A DNA stretch of 64,000 nt, taken from NCBI RefSeq assembly GCF_000425165.1, contig NZ_KE384319.1:800216-864215 (forward strand), read 5' to 3'. Made by a program: the position numbers and the translations under genes. Below, piece by piece: positions 19,184 to 28,768 of the stretch. The notes beneath the pieces are model-generated. The model was not told where the DNA came from, ran no database searches, and worked only from the letters and a program-made list of their open reading frames with translations. This stretch comes from Photobacterium halotolerans DSM 18316. GTDB taxonomy: Bacteria; Pseudomonadota; Gammaproteobacteria; Enterobacterales; Vibrionaceae. The first letter of the stretch is position 1; the number at the start of each line of letters is the position of its first letter.

Positions 19184-19540
19184 CTACACGCAGCAGGCAG
19201 GACGGGACGCCATAGCCCGTAACCGCTCAATATCCTGATGGTATTGACTCTTGAGGCAGTTAGAGTCAACCAGCCCCTGTATTTGCTTTTTCATCCAGCC
19301 CGGAAGATTGTCAGAAAGCCGGTAAAATACCCATTGTCCCTGTCGGGTATCAGTGACCACACCGCTGGAACGCAGCATCGCAAGATGGCGTGAGATTTTA
19401 GGCTGGCTTTGCTGCAAAGATTCTGTCAGCTCTGCCACACACACCTGTTCCTCACGCGAAATAATCAGCAGACAGCGAACCCTGGTTTCATCTGACAATA
19501 ATTTAAAAAACTGATGGGGCAATAGCATGGGGTACCTCAT
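19184..19540 (-). CDS. ArsR/SmtB-family metalloregulator
   Basis: A 118-residue winged-helix repressor (ISREEQVCVAELTESL and QSQPKISRHLAMLRSSGVV). E. coli ArsR senses arsenite through a CVC pair in helix 3. Here only one Cys is kept at that position (QVCVAE), while extra Cys occur at NCLKS and the terminal ACCV. Metal sensing may therefore use a different cysteine set. It is transcribed with, and 88 bp downstream of, the LMW-phosphatase-like gene. A second, canonical arsR lies at 26517. Confidence 0.85.
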   Translation of the reverse strand: MRYPMLLPHQFFKLLSDETRVRCLLIISREEQVCVAELTESLQQSQPKISRHLAMLRSSGVVTDTRQGQWVFYRLSDNLPGWMKKQIQGLVDSNCLKSQYHQDIERLRAMASRPACCV

Positions 19541-19628
19541 AGTCGGGGAGGCGGATATATTACGTTCAACATCACCAAGGTCAATGCTGAATGCGCCGCT
19601 TCATCAAACATTCACAAAAAAGATCAGG

Positions 19629-20000
19629 TTAACAACCATACAGAAAACGGCTGATGAAGAAGTCGGCCTGCTGCTTTAAATGCACAGCCGTATCTGAACT
19701 GGTTTCGACTTCCCAGTACACATGCCGGCACCCGGCAGCCACAGACAACTGATACCGGTACGAGGCGTAATTGATATCAATGACATAATCAAACGATTTA
19801 GCCAGGTTATGGGTGGGCTCTATCGCGATACAATCGTAGTAGCCCAGCTCTTCCAGGCTGTCATCACTGACCGATGCGTCCTCCGTTGCATAGTAACAGA
19901 CCTGATAGTAACCACCGGCGAGCCGGTGCAGCAGCTCTCCGGCAATCTTTGCCATAGCCACACTGGGGTATCCCAGAATAATCACTGTTTTCTTGTTCAT
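19629..20000 (-). CDS. LMW protein tyrosine phosphatase/ArsC-fold protein lacking the catalytic loop
   Basis: A 123-residue protein starting at ATG 20000 (MNKKTVIIL); the longer frame to 20102 has an implausible N-terminus. The order KTVIIL, then MAKIAGELLHRLAGG, YYQVCYYATE, SLEELGY, SFDYVIDINYA and CRHVYWEVE parallels LMW phosphatases and thioredoxin-linked arsenate reductases. The active-site P-loop C-x5-R is replaced by GYPSVAM: no Cys or Arg remains, so phosphatase or arsenate reductase activity by the usual mechanism is unlikely. It may bind an anion or regulate. It is divergent from pstS and upstream of arsR. Confidence 0.55.
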   Translation of the reverse strand: MNKKTVIILGYPSVAMAKIAGELLHRLAGGYYQVCYYATEDASVSDDSLEELGYYDCIAIEPTHNLAKSFDYVIDINYASYRYQLSVAAGCRHVYWEVETSSDTAVHLKQQADFFISRFLYGC

Positions 20001-20196
20001 AACCACAATAAAAGATTGATCAGGGTGCCAGAAAAATGACGCAATACCAGTGAAGCCGCAAGCGATGAAATCGAAAACACAGAAGCACATCCACATAACC
20101 ATATATGCAAATAAATCTTCATTTGTCTGTCACAAACAGCTTGTAGCTTTTATTGGGTGAACCAAACCAATGACAAATCAAACGGAGCGAAATGTC

Positions 20197-21189
20197 ATGA
20201 ACAACACCCTTCCTACTGTACTGCTAGGCGCTTGCATTGCCACTCTCGCTACCAGTGCCCACGCACGTGAACTGGTTAAAATCGATGGTTCGAGCACGGT
20301 TTTCCCTATCGCCGAAGCCATGGCAGAAGAATTCCAGATCGAGGAAAAAGGAAAAACCATGGTGACTGTGGGTATCTCTGGTACCGGCGGTGGCTTTAAA
20401 AAATTCTGCCGCGGAGAAACAGACATCTCAAATGCGTCTCGCCCGATCAAAGACTCAGAACGTAAGATTTGTGCCGAGAACGGCATCGAATTTATCGAGC
20501 TGCCTGCCGCATTGGATGCACTCACCATTGTGATCAACCCTGAGAATAACTGGGTGACACACCTCAACATTGAAGATCTGAAAAAGGCCTGGGAGCCGGC
20601 GGCTCAGGGAAAAATTACCAGCTGGAAGCAAGTCAACGCTTCTTTCCCGGATCGCCCGTTAAAACTCTTCGGTCCGGGTACCGATTCCGGCACCTATGAC
20701 TATTTTGTCGAGGCAGTTGTTGAAGGTAAATCCAGCCGCGGCGACTACACCGCCAGTGAAGATGACAATGTCATCGTTCAGGGGGTCGCCAGTGACGTCA
20801 ATGCGCTGGGTTTCTTTGGTCTGGCCTACTATGAAGAAAACAAAAACAAACTCAAAGCAGCGCCCATCTCCTGGAATGGCAGCAAAGCTGTTTCACCCAG
20901 CGTAGAAACGGCTAAAAACGGGACTTATCAGCCGCTTTCCCGCCCTATTTTCATCTACGTCAACAAGCAGTCTGCTGACAATAAACCGCATGTAGAGCGT
21001 TTCGTTAACTTCTTCATGAGTGAAGATCATGCGCCGCAGCTGGTGAAAGAAGTGGGCTATGTGCCACTGCCGGAAAAGGCGTATAAGCTGGCTCAGGACA
21101 ACTTCAAAGCCCGCCGCACCGGCAGCGTATTCCATGGCGCTGAAGTCGGTATTGGGATTGAAGAGCTGCTTGCCCGTACCCCAAAATAA
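20197..21189 (+). CDS. pstS: Phosphate-binding protein PstS
   Basis: A 330-residue periplasmic phosphate-binding protein. The start at ATG 20197 gives a normal signal peptide (cleavage near SAHA-RE) and lies downstream of GGAGCGAA; an upstream ATG at 20170 would add nine residues. Phosphate-contact motifs are visible: DGSSTVFPIAEA, GISGTGGGFKKFCRGETDISNASR and GPGTDSGTYDYF. The gene heads pstSCAB-phoU. Its promoter region is shared with a divergent ArsC-fold gene, so arsenate or phosphate control is possible. Confidence 0.95.
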   Translation: MNNTLPTVLLGACIATLATSAHARELVKIDGSSTVFPIAEAMAEEFQIEEKGKTMVTVGISGTGGGFKKFCRGETDISNASRPIKDSERKICAENGIEFIELPAALDALTIVINPENNWVTHLNIEDLKKAWEPAAQGKITSWKQVNASFPDRPLKLFGPGTDSGTYDYFVEAVVEGKSSRGDYTASEDDNVIVQGVASDVNALGFFGLAYYEENKNKLKAAPISWNGSKAVSPSVETAKNGTYQPLSRPIFIYVNKQSADNKPHVERFVNFFMSEDHAPQLVKEVGYVPLPEKAYKLAQDNFKARRTGSVFHGAEVGIGIEELLARTPK

Positions 21190-21251
21190 TTCACATCAAT
21201 TCACTGGAGTGGACCTGACAGGTCCGCTCCTTTGTGTTTAAAGGTTGTCGA

Positions 21252-22178
21252 ATGAACCCATTAACTTCCTCTGCGGCTCCCGTTTCACAGGCCTTTTTAA
21301 GACGAAGGGCGTTGTGGAATAACATCAGTCGGTATGTGCTAATGCTGGCAGCGTTAACCTCTGTGCTGGTAACAGTCGGAATTGTTTATGTACTGATTTC
21401 AGAGTCCCTGCCCTTCTTCCAGCATGTCGCAATCACCGACTTTTTAACCGATACCCAGTGGACACCCATGTTTGAAAACGCCCACTTTGGTGTCATGACG
21501 CTGGTCTCCGCCACATTGACAGTGGCCGGTATTGCGCTGGCGGTTGCTATTCCGGCGGGTCTGGGACTGGCCATTTACCTCAGTGAATACGCAAATGACA
21601 AAGTGCGTGAAACGGTTAAACCCTTTCTGGAACTGCTAGAAGGTGTTCCGACGGTTGTTTACGGTTTCTTTGCCCTGCTGTTCGTGACCCCTTTACTGCA
21701 AACCTTCCTGCCCGGATTATCCGGTTTCAACCTGCTTGCACCCGGTATTGTCATGGGCATCATGATTTTGCCCTATACCGCGTCAGTCAGTGAAGATGCC
21801 ATGCGTTCAGTTCCCATGCAGTTAAGAGAGGCGGGCTATGCGCTGGGTTATTCACGTTTTCGGGTTGCCACCCATGTTGTGATCCCCGCGGCCTTGTCCG
21901 GGATTACCGCCGCCTGCATTCTCGGCATGTCCAGAGCAGTAGGCGAAACCATGGTAGTCGCCATTGCGGCCGGACAAAATCCGCGCTTCGGGTTTGACCC
22001 GACAGAAGGCGCGGCCACCATCACTTCATTTATCGTACAGATGGCAATGGGGGATTTGCCACACGGCACTATCGCCTATCAATCGGTGTTTGCGGCAGGT
22101 CTGGTGCTTTTCCTGATCACGCTGCTGTTCAACATTATAGGCTTCTACCTTCGCCGCCGCTTCAGGGAGGCATACTGA
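21252..22178 (+). CDS. pstC: Phosphate ABC transporter permease PstC
   Basis: A 308-residue permease starting at ATG 21252 with AAGG upstream; the GTG at 21234 is less likely. It has six TM helices and the EAA-type loop (LREAGYALGYSRFRVATHVVIPAA). Conserved GVPTVVYGFFALLFVTP and MSRAVGETMVVAIAAG segments fit PstC. Its stop overlaps the pstA start by 1 bp. Confidence 0.93.
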   Translation: MNPLTSSAAPVSQAFLRRRALWNNISRYVLMLAALTSVLVTVGIVYVLISESLPFFQHVAITDFLTDTQWTPMFENAHFGVMTLVSATLTVAGIALAVAIPAGLGLAIYLSEYANDKVRETVKPFLELLEGVPTVVYGFFALLFVTPLLQTFLPGLSGFNLLAPGIVMGIMILPYTASVSEDAMRSVPMQLREAGYALGYSRFRVATHVVIPAALSGITAACILGMSRAVGETMVVAIAAGQNPRFGFDPTEGAATITSFIVQMAMGDLPHGTIAYQSVFAAGLVLFLITLLFNIIGFYLRRRFREAY

Positions 22179-23095
22179 TGAACCAGGTTTTAACACTCAA
22201 TGACATAGTCGGACGAAATAAACGCACCGACTTCATCATTGCCGGTATTGGCATTGCTATTTTACTGATAGCAATGTCGCTTCTGGTCAGCGTTTTTATT
22301 GATTTGCTGTATTCAGGCTGGCCACGCCTCTTTGACGCCTCTTTTTACACCAACTTTCCTTCGCGCCACCCTGAACGGGCGGGCATCTTATCGGCCTGGG
22401 TCGGTACCAGTCTGGTGATGCTTGTCACTGCCGCGATCGCCATTCCGTTTGGGGTTGCCGCAGGCCTCTATCTGGAGGAGTATGCACCGAAAAACTGGCT
22501 GACGAACATTATCGAAATCAACGTGAGCAACCTGGCCGGTGTTCCTTCCATCATCTACGGTTTGCTGGCTTTAGGGCTTTTTATTTACGGCTTTGGTCTG
22601 GGCGAAAGCATTCTGACTGCCGGACTGGTGCTGGCGCTGCTCATTCTTCCCGTCATCATAGTGGCAACGCGTGAATCTATCCGCAGTATCCCGCAGGAAC
22701 TGCGTGAAGCCGCTTACGGACTGGGCGCCGATCAATGGCAAACGGTCCGGCTGTATGTACTGCCTGCCGCCAGACCCGGCATTCTCACCGGCACCATTGT
22801 CGGCCTGGCCCGGGCGATTGGTGAAGCCGCACCTGTTATCACTATAGGCGCACTGACCTTTATCGCCTTTCTGCCTGAGTCCCCCTTCCAGGCAGAGCCG
22901 CCATTCATTAATTTTGACTGGCTTTCCAGTCCTTTCACATTAATGCCCATTCAGCTATTTAACTGGGTATCTCGTCCTCAGGCGGATTTTCACATCAACG
23001 CCGCAGCGACCGGTGTGGTGCTCATGGCAATGACCATACTGATGAACGGCATCGCCATTTATATCCGTTACCGACTGCGTCGTAACATGAAGTGA
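22178..23095 (+). CDS. pstA: Phosphate ABC transporter permease PstA
   Basis: A 305-residue permease with six TM helices. [38 protein letters not shown] and [12 protein letters not shown] are characteristic of PstA. The start codon ATG overlaps the pstC stop (TGATG). It pairs with PstC to form the channel of the high-affinity phosphate importer. Confidence 0.93.
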   Translation: MNQVLTLNDIVGRNKRTDFIIAGIGIAILLIAMSLLVSVFIDLLYSGWPRLFDASFYTNFPSRHPERAGILSAWVGTSLVMLVTAAIAIPFGVAAGLYLEEYAPKNWLTNIIEINVSNLAGVPSIIYGLLALGLFIYGFGLGESILTAGLVLALLILPVIIVATRESIRSIPQELREAAYGLGADQWQTVRLYVLPAARPGILTGTIVGLARAIGEAAPVITIGALTFIAFLPESPFQAEPPFINFDWLSSPFTLMPIQLFNWVSRPQADFHINAAATGVVLMAMTILMNGIAIYIRYRLRRNMK

Positions 23096-23108
23096 CAGAG
23101 AGGTTTTT

Positions 23109-23969
23109 ATGTTTAAACAAGTGATTACGTCAGTGACCCCTAAGTCAGAATCTCACCCGACCGCTAACCGCCAGCAGCCTGGATCTTCCGCGCAATCGAC
23201 ACACACCTCGGATCCATTACGGGCCGAAGTCAGGAATCTGCAATTTTGGTACGGCGGTAAAGTCCAGGCCCTGAAAGGGGTCAGCCTGCCCATTGCAGAT
23301 AAAAAGATTACCGCCCTTATCGGTCCCTCCGGTTGCGGTAAGAGCACGCTGCTCAGAAGTATTAACCGGATGCACGATCTCTATCCGGGCAATCGTTACG
23401 ACGGGGAGATTATTCTCCATCCGGACGGTCACAACCTGATCACCATGGCTCCCGAGCTGGTGCGACTGACTGTCGGTATGGTGTTCCAGAAACCGAATCC
23501 GTTTCCCAAATCCATTTATGAAAATGTCGTGGCGGGTCTGCGCATCCGCGGTATACGCAATAAAGCGGAATTAGAAGAAAGAGCCGAATACTCTCTGCGC
23601 AGCGCCGCATTGTGGGATGAAGTCAAAGACAGATTGCACACTTCTGCCTACGGTCTTTCCGGGGGGCAGCAACAACGGCTGTGTATCGCCAGGGCGCTGG
23701 CCCCCAAACCGGACTTACTGCTGCTTGACGAACCCACCTCAGCGCTTGATCCCATCGCTACCGCCAAAATCGAAGACTTGCTCAGTGATTTGCACAAAGA
23801 GATCACTGTCGTGATAGTTACCCATAACATGCAGCAAGCCGCCCGGATATCCCATTATACGGCTTACATGCACATGGGTGAGATGGTGGAATTCTCTGAA
23901 ACCAGCAAGCTGTTCAGTGCACCGGAGAATGAAAAAACCCGAGACTATATCACCGGCCGGTTTGGTTAA
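23109..23969 (+). CDS. pstB: Phosphate ABC transporter ATPase PstB
   Basis: A 286-residue ATPase. Walker A is GPSGCGKST, the Q-loop region has the PstB-typical VFQKPNPFP, the signature is LSGGQQQR and Walker B LLLDEPTS. The first ~35 residues are a hydrophilic extension longer than in E. coli PstB (257). It is 13 bp after pstA and 5 bp before phoU. Confidence 0.95.
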   Translation: MFKQVITSVTPKSESHPTANRQQPGSSAQSTHTSDPLRAEVRNLQFWYGGKVQALKGVSLPIADKKITALIGPSGCGKSTLLRSINRMHDLYPGNRYDGEIILHPDGHNLITMAPELVRLTVGMVFQKPNPFPKSIYENVVAGLRIRGIRNKAELEERAEYSLRSAALWDEVKDRLHTSAYGLSGGQQQRLCIARALAPKPDLLLLDEPTSALDPIATAKIEDLLSDLHKEITVVIVTHNMQQAARISHYTAYMHMGEMVEFSETSKLFSAPENEKTRDYITGRFG

Positions 23970-23974
23970 GGAAA

Positions 23975-24634
23975 ATGATGACAGCACATACGTTAAAAGC
24001 CTTTGACAGGGACTTGGCACAGATTCAGCGCCAGATAAACGAGCTGGGCAACATTGTCCTGCATGAGCTGGAGCAGGCGCTGGTGATCTTTGATGCGCCA
24101 GACCCTCAACTAGCCCAAAATGTTATTGAAAACGATCGTCTGGCCAATGAATACATGGCAAATATTGAGTTTCACGGTGCGCAAGTGCTGGCCAGACAGC
24201 ATGCAGTTGCCGACGATCTGCGCTTTATTCTGTGTTCAATGCGGATGGCGTCCCATCTTGAGCGAGTGGGTGATTACGCTAAATCCATGGCAGTCAAATC
24301 CGGCCACTTCAAGCGTCGGCTTGATCATGATCTGAACCATCAGTTTCATGCGATGCACACCCAGATCGTTGCCATGCTGAAAAATGTGTTGGAAGCCTAC
24401 AATAACCGCAATGTTATCCAGGCCGATGTGGTCTGGGAGGGTGATGAAACCTTAGACGCCACGTATAAAAGCCTTTATACCGCTTTAATTGATGGCTTCA
24501 GTGATATCAACAGCAATACACAGGAGCAGGTCGATTTGTTATTCATTGCCAAAGGGCTGGAGAGAGCCGGGGATCACATCAGTGATATCGCCAAGGATGT
24601 TCACTTCATGGTCAAAGGTGCCATTCACCGGTAA
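23975..24634 (+). CDS. phoU: Phosphate signalling protein PhoU
   Basis: A 219-residue all-helical protein with two PhoU repeats. Metal-binding helix motifs ENDRLANEYM / RMASHLERVGDYAKSM and the second-repeat equivalent GLERAGDHISDIAKDVHFM are clear. It is shorter than E. coli PhoU (241). It normally restrains PhoR via PstSCAB; no phoBR is present in the window. Last gene of the pst operon, followed by a strong hairpin. Confidence 0.92.
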   Translation: MMTAHTLKAFDRDLAQIQRQINELGNIVLHELEQALVIFDAPDPQLAQNVIENDRLANEYMANIEFHGAQVLARQHAVADDLRFILCSMRMASHLERVGDYAKSMAVKSGHFKRRLDHDLNHQFHAMHTQIVAMLKNVLEAYNNRNVIQADVVWEGDETLDATYKSLYTALIDGFSDINSNTQEQVDLLFIAKGLERAGDHISDIAKDVHFMVKGAIHR

Positions 24635-24649
24635 ATTCCACCATTAAAT

Positions 24650-24686
24650 ATCAGACTCACGCTGAGAAGCTAAGCGTGAGTCTGAT
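24650..24686. terminator. Strong hairpin between convergent phoU and acr3
   Basis: Perfect 14-bp stem ATCAGACTCACGCT/AGCGTGAGTCTGAT with a 9-nt loop between two convergent genes. It is a candidate bidirectional terminator, although no long T-run is present on either side. Confidence 0.6.
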
Positions 24687-24700
24687 GTGATAAGCACCGA

Positions 24701-25768
24701 CTAGGCAGGATAATACTTACGTTTCATTTTCAGTGCGACATTCACCAGGGCAATCAGAACCGGCACTTCCACCAGTGGGCCAATCACACCGACAAAAGCC
24801 TGATCGGAATTCAGACCAAAAACCGCAATCGACACCGCAATGGCCAGCTCAAAGTTATTGCCTGATGAGGTAAAAGCAATAGAGGTGTTCTGATCGTAAG
24901 GTAAGCCCATTTTCTTGCCGATAAAGAAACTGGCAAAAAACATGATCAGGAAATAAATCACCAGCGGTATCGCTACCCGTACCACATCCATTGGCAGCTC
25001 GATGAGCATTTCACCTTTCAGGCTGAACATCAGCACTATGGTCGCCAGCAGAGCAATTAGGGTGATCGGTGAAATGCGCGGAATAAAGACCTGGTTGTAC
25101 CAATCCTCGCCCTTGGCGGCGACCAGCCATTTGCGGCTCAGAAAGCCCGCAAGAAAAGGGATGCCAAGATAAATCAAGACACTCTCAGCGATGTCGATGA
25201 TTGTAATATCAACCGCAAACCCCTGCAGCCCGAACAGTGGCGGCAGTACCGTAATAAACAGCCAGGCCATTAAGCTGTAGGTCAAAATCTGAAAAGCACT
25301 GTTCAGGGCAACCAGGGTGGCCCCGTACTCTTTGTTACCACCACTGATATCATTCCACACCAGCACCATGGCAATGCAACGTGCCAGACCAATCAAAATC
25401 AGCCCGACCATGTATCCCGGCTGATCACGCAGGAAAATCACCGCGAGTGAAAACATCAGAACCGGACCGACAATCCAGTTCATGATCAGTGACAGGGTGA
25501 TGGCGCGCTTATCCCGGGTCACCTCCCCCAGCAGGCTGTAGTTCACCTTCGCCAGCGGCGGGTACATCATCAGAATCAAGCCAATCGCCAGCGGAATATT
25601 GGTGCTTCCCACTGACATCGATTCATTCCATTGTGCCACCCCGGGAAAGGCCACTCCCAGACCGACACCGGCCGCCATGGCTAAGAAAATCCAGACGGTT
25701 AAATACCTGTCCAGAAAACGCATTTTATCGGATACAGACACATCCACGCGGGCTTGTGTATTTGTCAT
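24701..25768 (-). CDS. acr3: Arsenite efflux permease Acr3
   Basis: A 355-residue, ten-TM transporter of the ACR3/BASS superfamily. The essential cysteine lies in [18 protein letters not shown], and [14 protein letters not shown] matches the conserved TM9 region. It extrudes arsenite or antimonite using the proton motive force. It lies 19 bp after arsH in an arsR-arsH-acr3 operon. No catalytically intact arsenate reductase gene is visible nearby. Confidence 0.93.
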   Translation of the reverse strand: MTNTQARVDVSVSDKMRFLDRYLTVWIFLAMAAGVGLGVAFPGVAQWNESMSVGSTNIPLAIGLILMMYPPLAKVNYSLLGEVTRDKRAITLSLIMNWIVGPVLMFSLAVIFLRDQPGYMVGLILIGLARCIAMVLVWNDISGGNKEYGATLVALNSAFQILTYSLMAWLFITVLPPLFGLQGFAVDITIIDIAESVLIYLGIPFLAGFLSRKWLVAAKGEDWYNQVFIPRISPITLIALLATIVLMFSLKGEMLIELPMDVVRVAIPLVIYFLIMFFASFFIGKKMGLPYDQNTSIAFTSSGNNFELAIAVSIAVFGLNSDQAFVGVIGPLVEVPVLIALVNVALKMKRKYYPA

Positions 25769-25787
25769 GTCAGATTCTCTATCTCAA

Positions 25788-26507
25788 TCAGATGCTTCGC
25801 TGGTTAACACGTGCAGATAACTTTTCAGCACTTTCTACACGCTCGGAATAGCGGTCAACAAGCCAATCCTTGTTGTCACGGAGCAATAAGGTAAATTTAA
25901 ATAATTCCTCGACAACATCGACTATGCGCCGATAATAGGCTGACGGCTTCATTCTGCCATCCTCTTCAAACTCCATGTATGCCTTAGCCACCGAAGACTG
26001 GTTGGGAATCGTAAACATCCGCATCCACCGGCCCAGAATACGCATCTGGTTTACCGCGTTAAACGATTGGGAGCCTCCTGATACCTGCATCACCGCGAGC
26101 GTTTTACCTTGTGTTGGCCTGACGGCTCCAATACTCAGTGGTATCCAATCGATCTGGCTTTTCATAATGCTTGTCATCGCACCGTGCCGCTCCGGTGAGC
26201 ACCACACCTGGCCTTCTGACCACATCATTAACTCCCGCAATTCTGCCACCTTAGGGTGAGAAGCCTCACAGGTATCAGGCTGAGGCAGGCCCGCGGGATT
26301 AAAAATACGCACTTCCGCGCCCATTGCGGTTAGCAACCGGGCTGATTCCTCTATCACTAAACGGCTGTACGATCGCTCGCGAAGTGAGCCATACAACAAC
26401 AGGATGCGCGGCGGATGCGTGGCATACTGACGGCATAGCATATCTGTCTCTGGAATGTGGAATTCATCCGTTTCTATATTTGGCAACAGTTCTGGCAGCT
26501 CAGGCAT
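25788..26507 (-). CDS. arsH: NADPH-dependent FMN protein ArsH
   Basis: A 239-residue flavodoxin-like reductase. The FMN-phosphate loop [10 protein letters not shown] and the [22 protein letters not shown] segment are diagnostic of ArsH. ArsH oxidises trivalent organoarsenicals and can reduce quinones or azo dyes. It is placed between arsR (9 bp gap) and acr3. Confidence 0.93.
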   Translation of the reverse strand: MPELPELLPNIETDEFHIPETDMLCRQYATHPPRILLLYGSLRERSYSRLVIEESARLLTAMGAEVRIFNPAGLPQPDTCEASHPKVAELRELMMWSEGQVWCSPERHGAMTSIMKSQIDWIPLSIGAVRPTQGKTLAVMQVSGGSQSFNAVNQMRILGRWMRMFTIPNQSSVAKAYMEFEEDGRMKPSAYYRRIVDVVEELFKFTLLLRDNKDWLVDRYSERVESAEKLSARVNQRSI

Positions 26508-26516
26508 GACAGCCTC

Positions 26517-26843
26517 CTAAAAATCACACAGGTTTGCAGAAACCGAATGCAATTCTGCCGCAATCAGTTCTTCATTGTTTTTCAGTGTGTGAGTCAAAAC
26601 CTCCTGCATCCATACAGGAAGCTGATCATTTAGCCGGTAGTAGACCCACTTACCACGACGTTGATCGCTGACCAGGCCGTTTTTCCTGAGCTCCGCCAGA
26701 TGGCGCGACACTTTAGGCTGACTCAGATCCAGCGATGACATCAGATCGCACACGCATAACTCACCCTTAGACGCCAGCAATAACAATGATTTAAGCCGAG
26801 TTTCCTCGGCCAGTGATTTGTAAAACGTCAATGCATCACACAT
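26517..26843 (-). CDS. arsR: Arsenical repressor ArsR
   Basis: A 108-residue ArsR with the canonical arsenite-binding GELCVCDLM site (Cys-Val-Cys) and the winged helix DLSQPKVSRHLAELRKNGLV. It heads arsR-arsH-acr3 and should derepress the operon on arsenite or antimonite binding. A dyad at 26849-26875 overlaps the likely promoter just upstream. Confidence 0.93.
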   Translation of the reverse strand: MCDALTFYKSLAEETRLKSLLLLASKGELCVCDLMSSLDLSQPKVSRHLAELRKNGLVSDQRRGKWVYYRLNDQLPVWMQEVLTHTLKNNEELIAAELHSVSANLCDF

Positions 26844-26848
26844 GGCTT

Positions 26849-26875
26849 TTCATATATGAAATTTCGAATATGAAA
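26849..26875 (-). promoter_or_regulatory. Candidate ArsR operator
   Basis: Perfect 12-bp palindrome TTCATATATGAA followed by TTTCGAATATGAAAA, located 5 bp upstream of the arsR start. The position and dyad symmetry fit an autoregulatory ArsR site. Confidence 0.5.
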
Positions 26876-26906
26876 AAGTCTATTGGCTTGCACACCGTAA
26901 GTCAAT

Positions 26907-27575
26907 TCAGTTTGAAGCCTTCTGAGCCAATCGTTCGGTTTCATGATCAGTCGCCAGCTGGGTATCCAGATCGTTTGCATACCTAAAACAAGGCCGCGTG
27001 GTGACCCGCGCCAGATATTGCATAATCACAGGATCTGGCTCAACCGAACCCAATGCGGTGCAATATTTCAGTGCTGTTGCCCATAACAGATCAGCCGCTG
27101 TAAAACGCTCTCCCAGCAAATAAGGGCCAGCTCTGAGTTGCTCAATGAGTACCCGGATCACTGTGTCATAGTCTCCGTAAGGGCTGACCTTTTGCGCATT
27201 GGGCACCCACCCCATGGCTTTGTCGCAAACAGCAGGTTCAAAGCAGGCGGAGTAAAAAAGCATCCAGCGCAAATAGGGACCACGCAGCGGCTCACTCAGG
27301 CCGGGAGCCAGACTGCCGGAGGAAAATAAGTCAGCCAGATACAAATAGATTGCCACCTGATCAGTAATCAAGGCACCGTCATCAAGTAAAGCCGGCACCT
27401 TACCCAGCGGATTAATCGCTAGATAATCTGGTTGCCTGTTTTCCTCCATCAGCATATTCAACACTTTCAGCTCAAAAGGCGTATCCAGCTCGTTGAGCAG
27501 GATCAGCACGCTGGACGAACGCGTATGCGGAGAATGGAAAAATACCAGTTCGTTACCCATTGCTTTATCAGACAT
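26907..27575 (-). CDS. Glutathione S-transferase family protein
   Basis: A 222-residue GST. The thioredoxin-fold N-domain (about 7-85) has NPLGKVPALLDDGALITDQVAIYLYLADLF (cis-Pro and the glutathione-binding Asp/Gln region), and the helical C-domain has the conserved GERFTAADLLWATAL (N-capping box). It is divergent from a WYL regulator with an inverted repeat between them, which suggests that the regulator controls it. Confidence 0.88.
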   Translation of the reverse strand: MSDKAMGNELVFFHSPHTRSSSVLILLNELDTPFELKVLNMLMEENRQPDYLAINPLGKVPALLDDGALITDQVAIYLYLADLFSSGSLAPGLSEPLRGPYLRWMLFYSACFEPAVCDKAMGWVPNAQKVSPYGDYDTVIRVLIEQLRAGPYLLGERFTAADLLWATALKYCTALGSVEPDPVIMQYLARVTTRPCFRYANDLDTQLATDHETERLAQKASN

Positions 27576-27636
27576 AGTCGTTTCCTGTTGTTGTTATCAG
27601 TCTGGGTCACTATATTGGCAATACCTGTCAGTTTTT

Positions 27637-27660
27637 GTCAGGTTTGAACACTATCCTGAC
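27637..27660. promoter_or_regulatory. Inverted repeat in the GST/WYL-regulator intergenic region
   Basis: GTCAGG-N12-CCTGAC, with an extra direct CTGTCAG just upstream at 27625. It sits midway between the two divergent starts and is a likely operator for the WYL/HTH_11 regulator. Confidence 0.45.
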
Positions 27661-27696
27661 TCTTTGTGATTTCTTTCTTTAACGGTGGAAAAGCTG

Positions 27697-28671
27697 ATGC
27701 GCGCCAGTCGACTCCTGACCATTCTGATGATCCTGCAATCCCGCGATCTGGTCAGCGCGGCAGAGCTCGCCCGCGACTGTCAGGTTTCTGTCCGCAGTAT
27801 CTACCGCGACATCGACAGCCTGAGCGCACTGGGCATCCCGGTGTACAGCGAACAGGGCGTCAATGGGGGTTACCGGTTGCTGGAAGGCTACCGGACACAG
27901 CTCAATGGTTTCTCGAAACAGGAAATCGAAACACTGTTCATGCTCGGTTTGTCCGGCCCGATGCAGGAACTGGGACTCGCGCCCGCCATGTCGGAAGCCA
28001 GACTGAAGCTACTGGCTGCGATTCCGGTCAGTCTGCGCACTCACGCCGAACGATTTCAGTCCAGTTTTCTACTGGATACCCCAGGCTGGTTTACAGAAAA
28101 GGAAACCGTTGGCGACCTGCCGCAGCTGTTCAACGCAATCTGGCAGAAAAACCAGATCAAGTTTGATTATCAAAGCTGGCATGGCAGCAGCCAGCGGGTC
28201 GTCAATCCGCTGGGTATGGTGTTAAAGGCTGGCACCTGGTATTTGGTGGCTCAGTCTGAGGGCCAGTTCAAAACGTACCGGGTCGCCCGCATCCAGGATC
28301 TGAAAATCCTTAATCACTCTTTTGAATCACCGATGCCCTTTGACTTATCCGCCTACTGGCAGCAAAGCAATCGCCAGATGGAAGCTGAACTCTACCCAAA
28401 TACCGCCGAGATCAAACTCACCGCCAAAGGGCTGAAAATGCTAAGCAGCCTGAGTCCGCCTTATGTCCGGCAACACACGCAGATTGGGCAAACCAATGAA
28501 ACGGGCTGGACCAGCGTCACCTTACCCTCAGGCAAAACCGAACAGGCGATGGTAGAAATGCTGAGATTCGGACCGGAAGTTCAGGTTGTCAGGCCGGAGG
28601 CATTACGTCAGGCAATGAAAGACGTCATAGAAGAGATGGTACGGTATTATAGTCAACCGCGAACTGATTGA
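27697..28671 (+). CDS. YafY-type WYL-domain transcriptional regulator
   Basis: A 324-residue regulator starting at ATG 27697 (MRASRLLTILMILQ); an in-frame GTG lies 12 bp earlier. The HTH_11 domain (about 1-60) has the classic AAELARDCQVSVRSIYRDIDSLSALGIPVYSE pattern, and the WYL domain is at about 140-215 (VVNPLGMVLKAGTWYLVAQSEGQFKTYRVARI) with a C-terminal WCX-like region. It is divergent from the GST gene. Confidence 0.88.
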   Translation: MRASRLLTILMILQSRDLVSAAELARDCQVSVRSIYRDIDSLSALGIPVYSEQGVNGGYRLLEGYRTQLNGFSKQEIETLFMLGLSGPMQELGLAPAMSEARLKLLAAIPVSLRTHAERFQSSFLLDTPGWFTEKETVGDLPQLFNAIWQKNQIKFDYQSWHGSSQRVVNPLGMVLKAGTWYLVAQSEGQFKTYRVARIQDLKILNHSFESPMPFDLSAYWQQSNRQMEAELYPNTAEIKLTAKGLKMLSSLSPPYVRQHTQIGQTNETGWTSVTLPSGKTEQAMVEMLRFGPEVQVVRPEALRQAMKDVIEEMVRYYSQPRTD

Positions 28672-28768
28672 TTGGAATAACATGCCGGGTTGTTCTGCCC
28701 CTGCTCTGTTGCCAGGCCAGATAAACAGCGGGCTTGATTCTCCGGGGTTGCCCGCTGCCGGTCATGGT

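Noticed and set aside
20125..20155. Pho box before pstS (CTGTCACAAACAGCTTGTAG)
   Set aside because: Only the first CTGTCA half matches; the second half is too degraded to call.
27666..28166. 166-codon ORF overlapping the WYL regulator
   Set aside because: Composition is Arg/Gly/Pro rich shadow coding; the WYL frame is clearly the gene.
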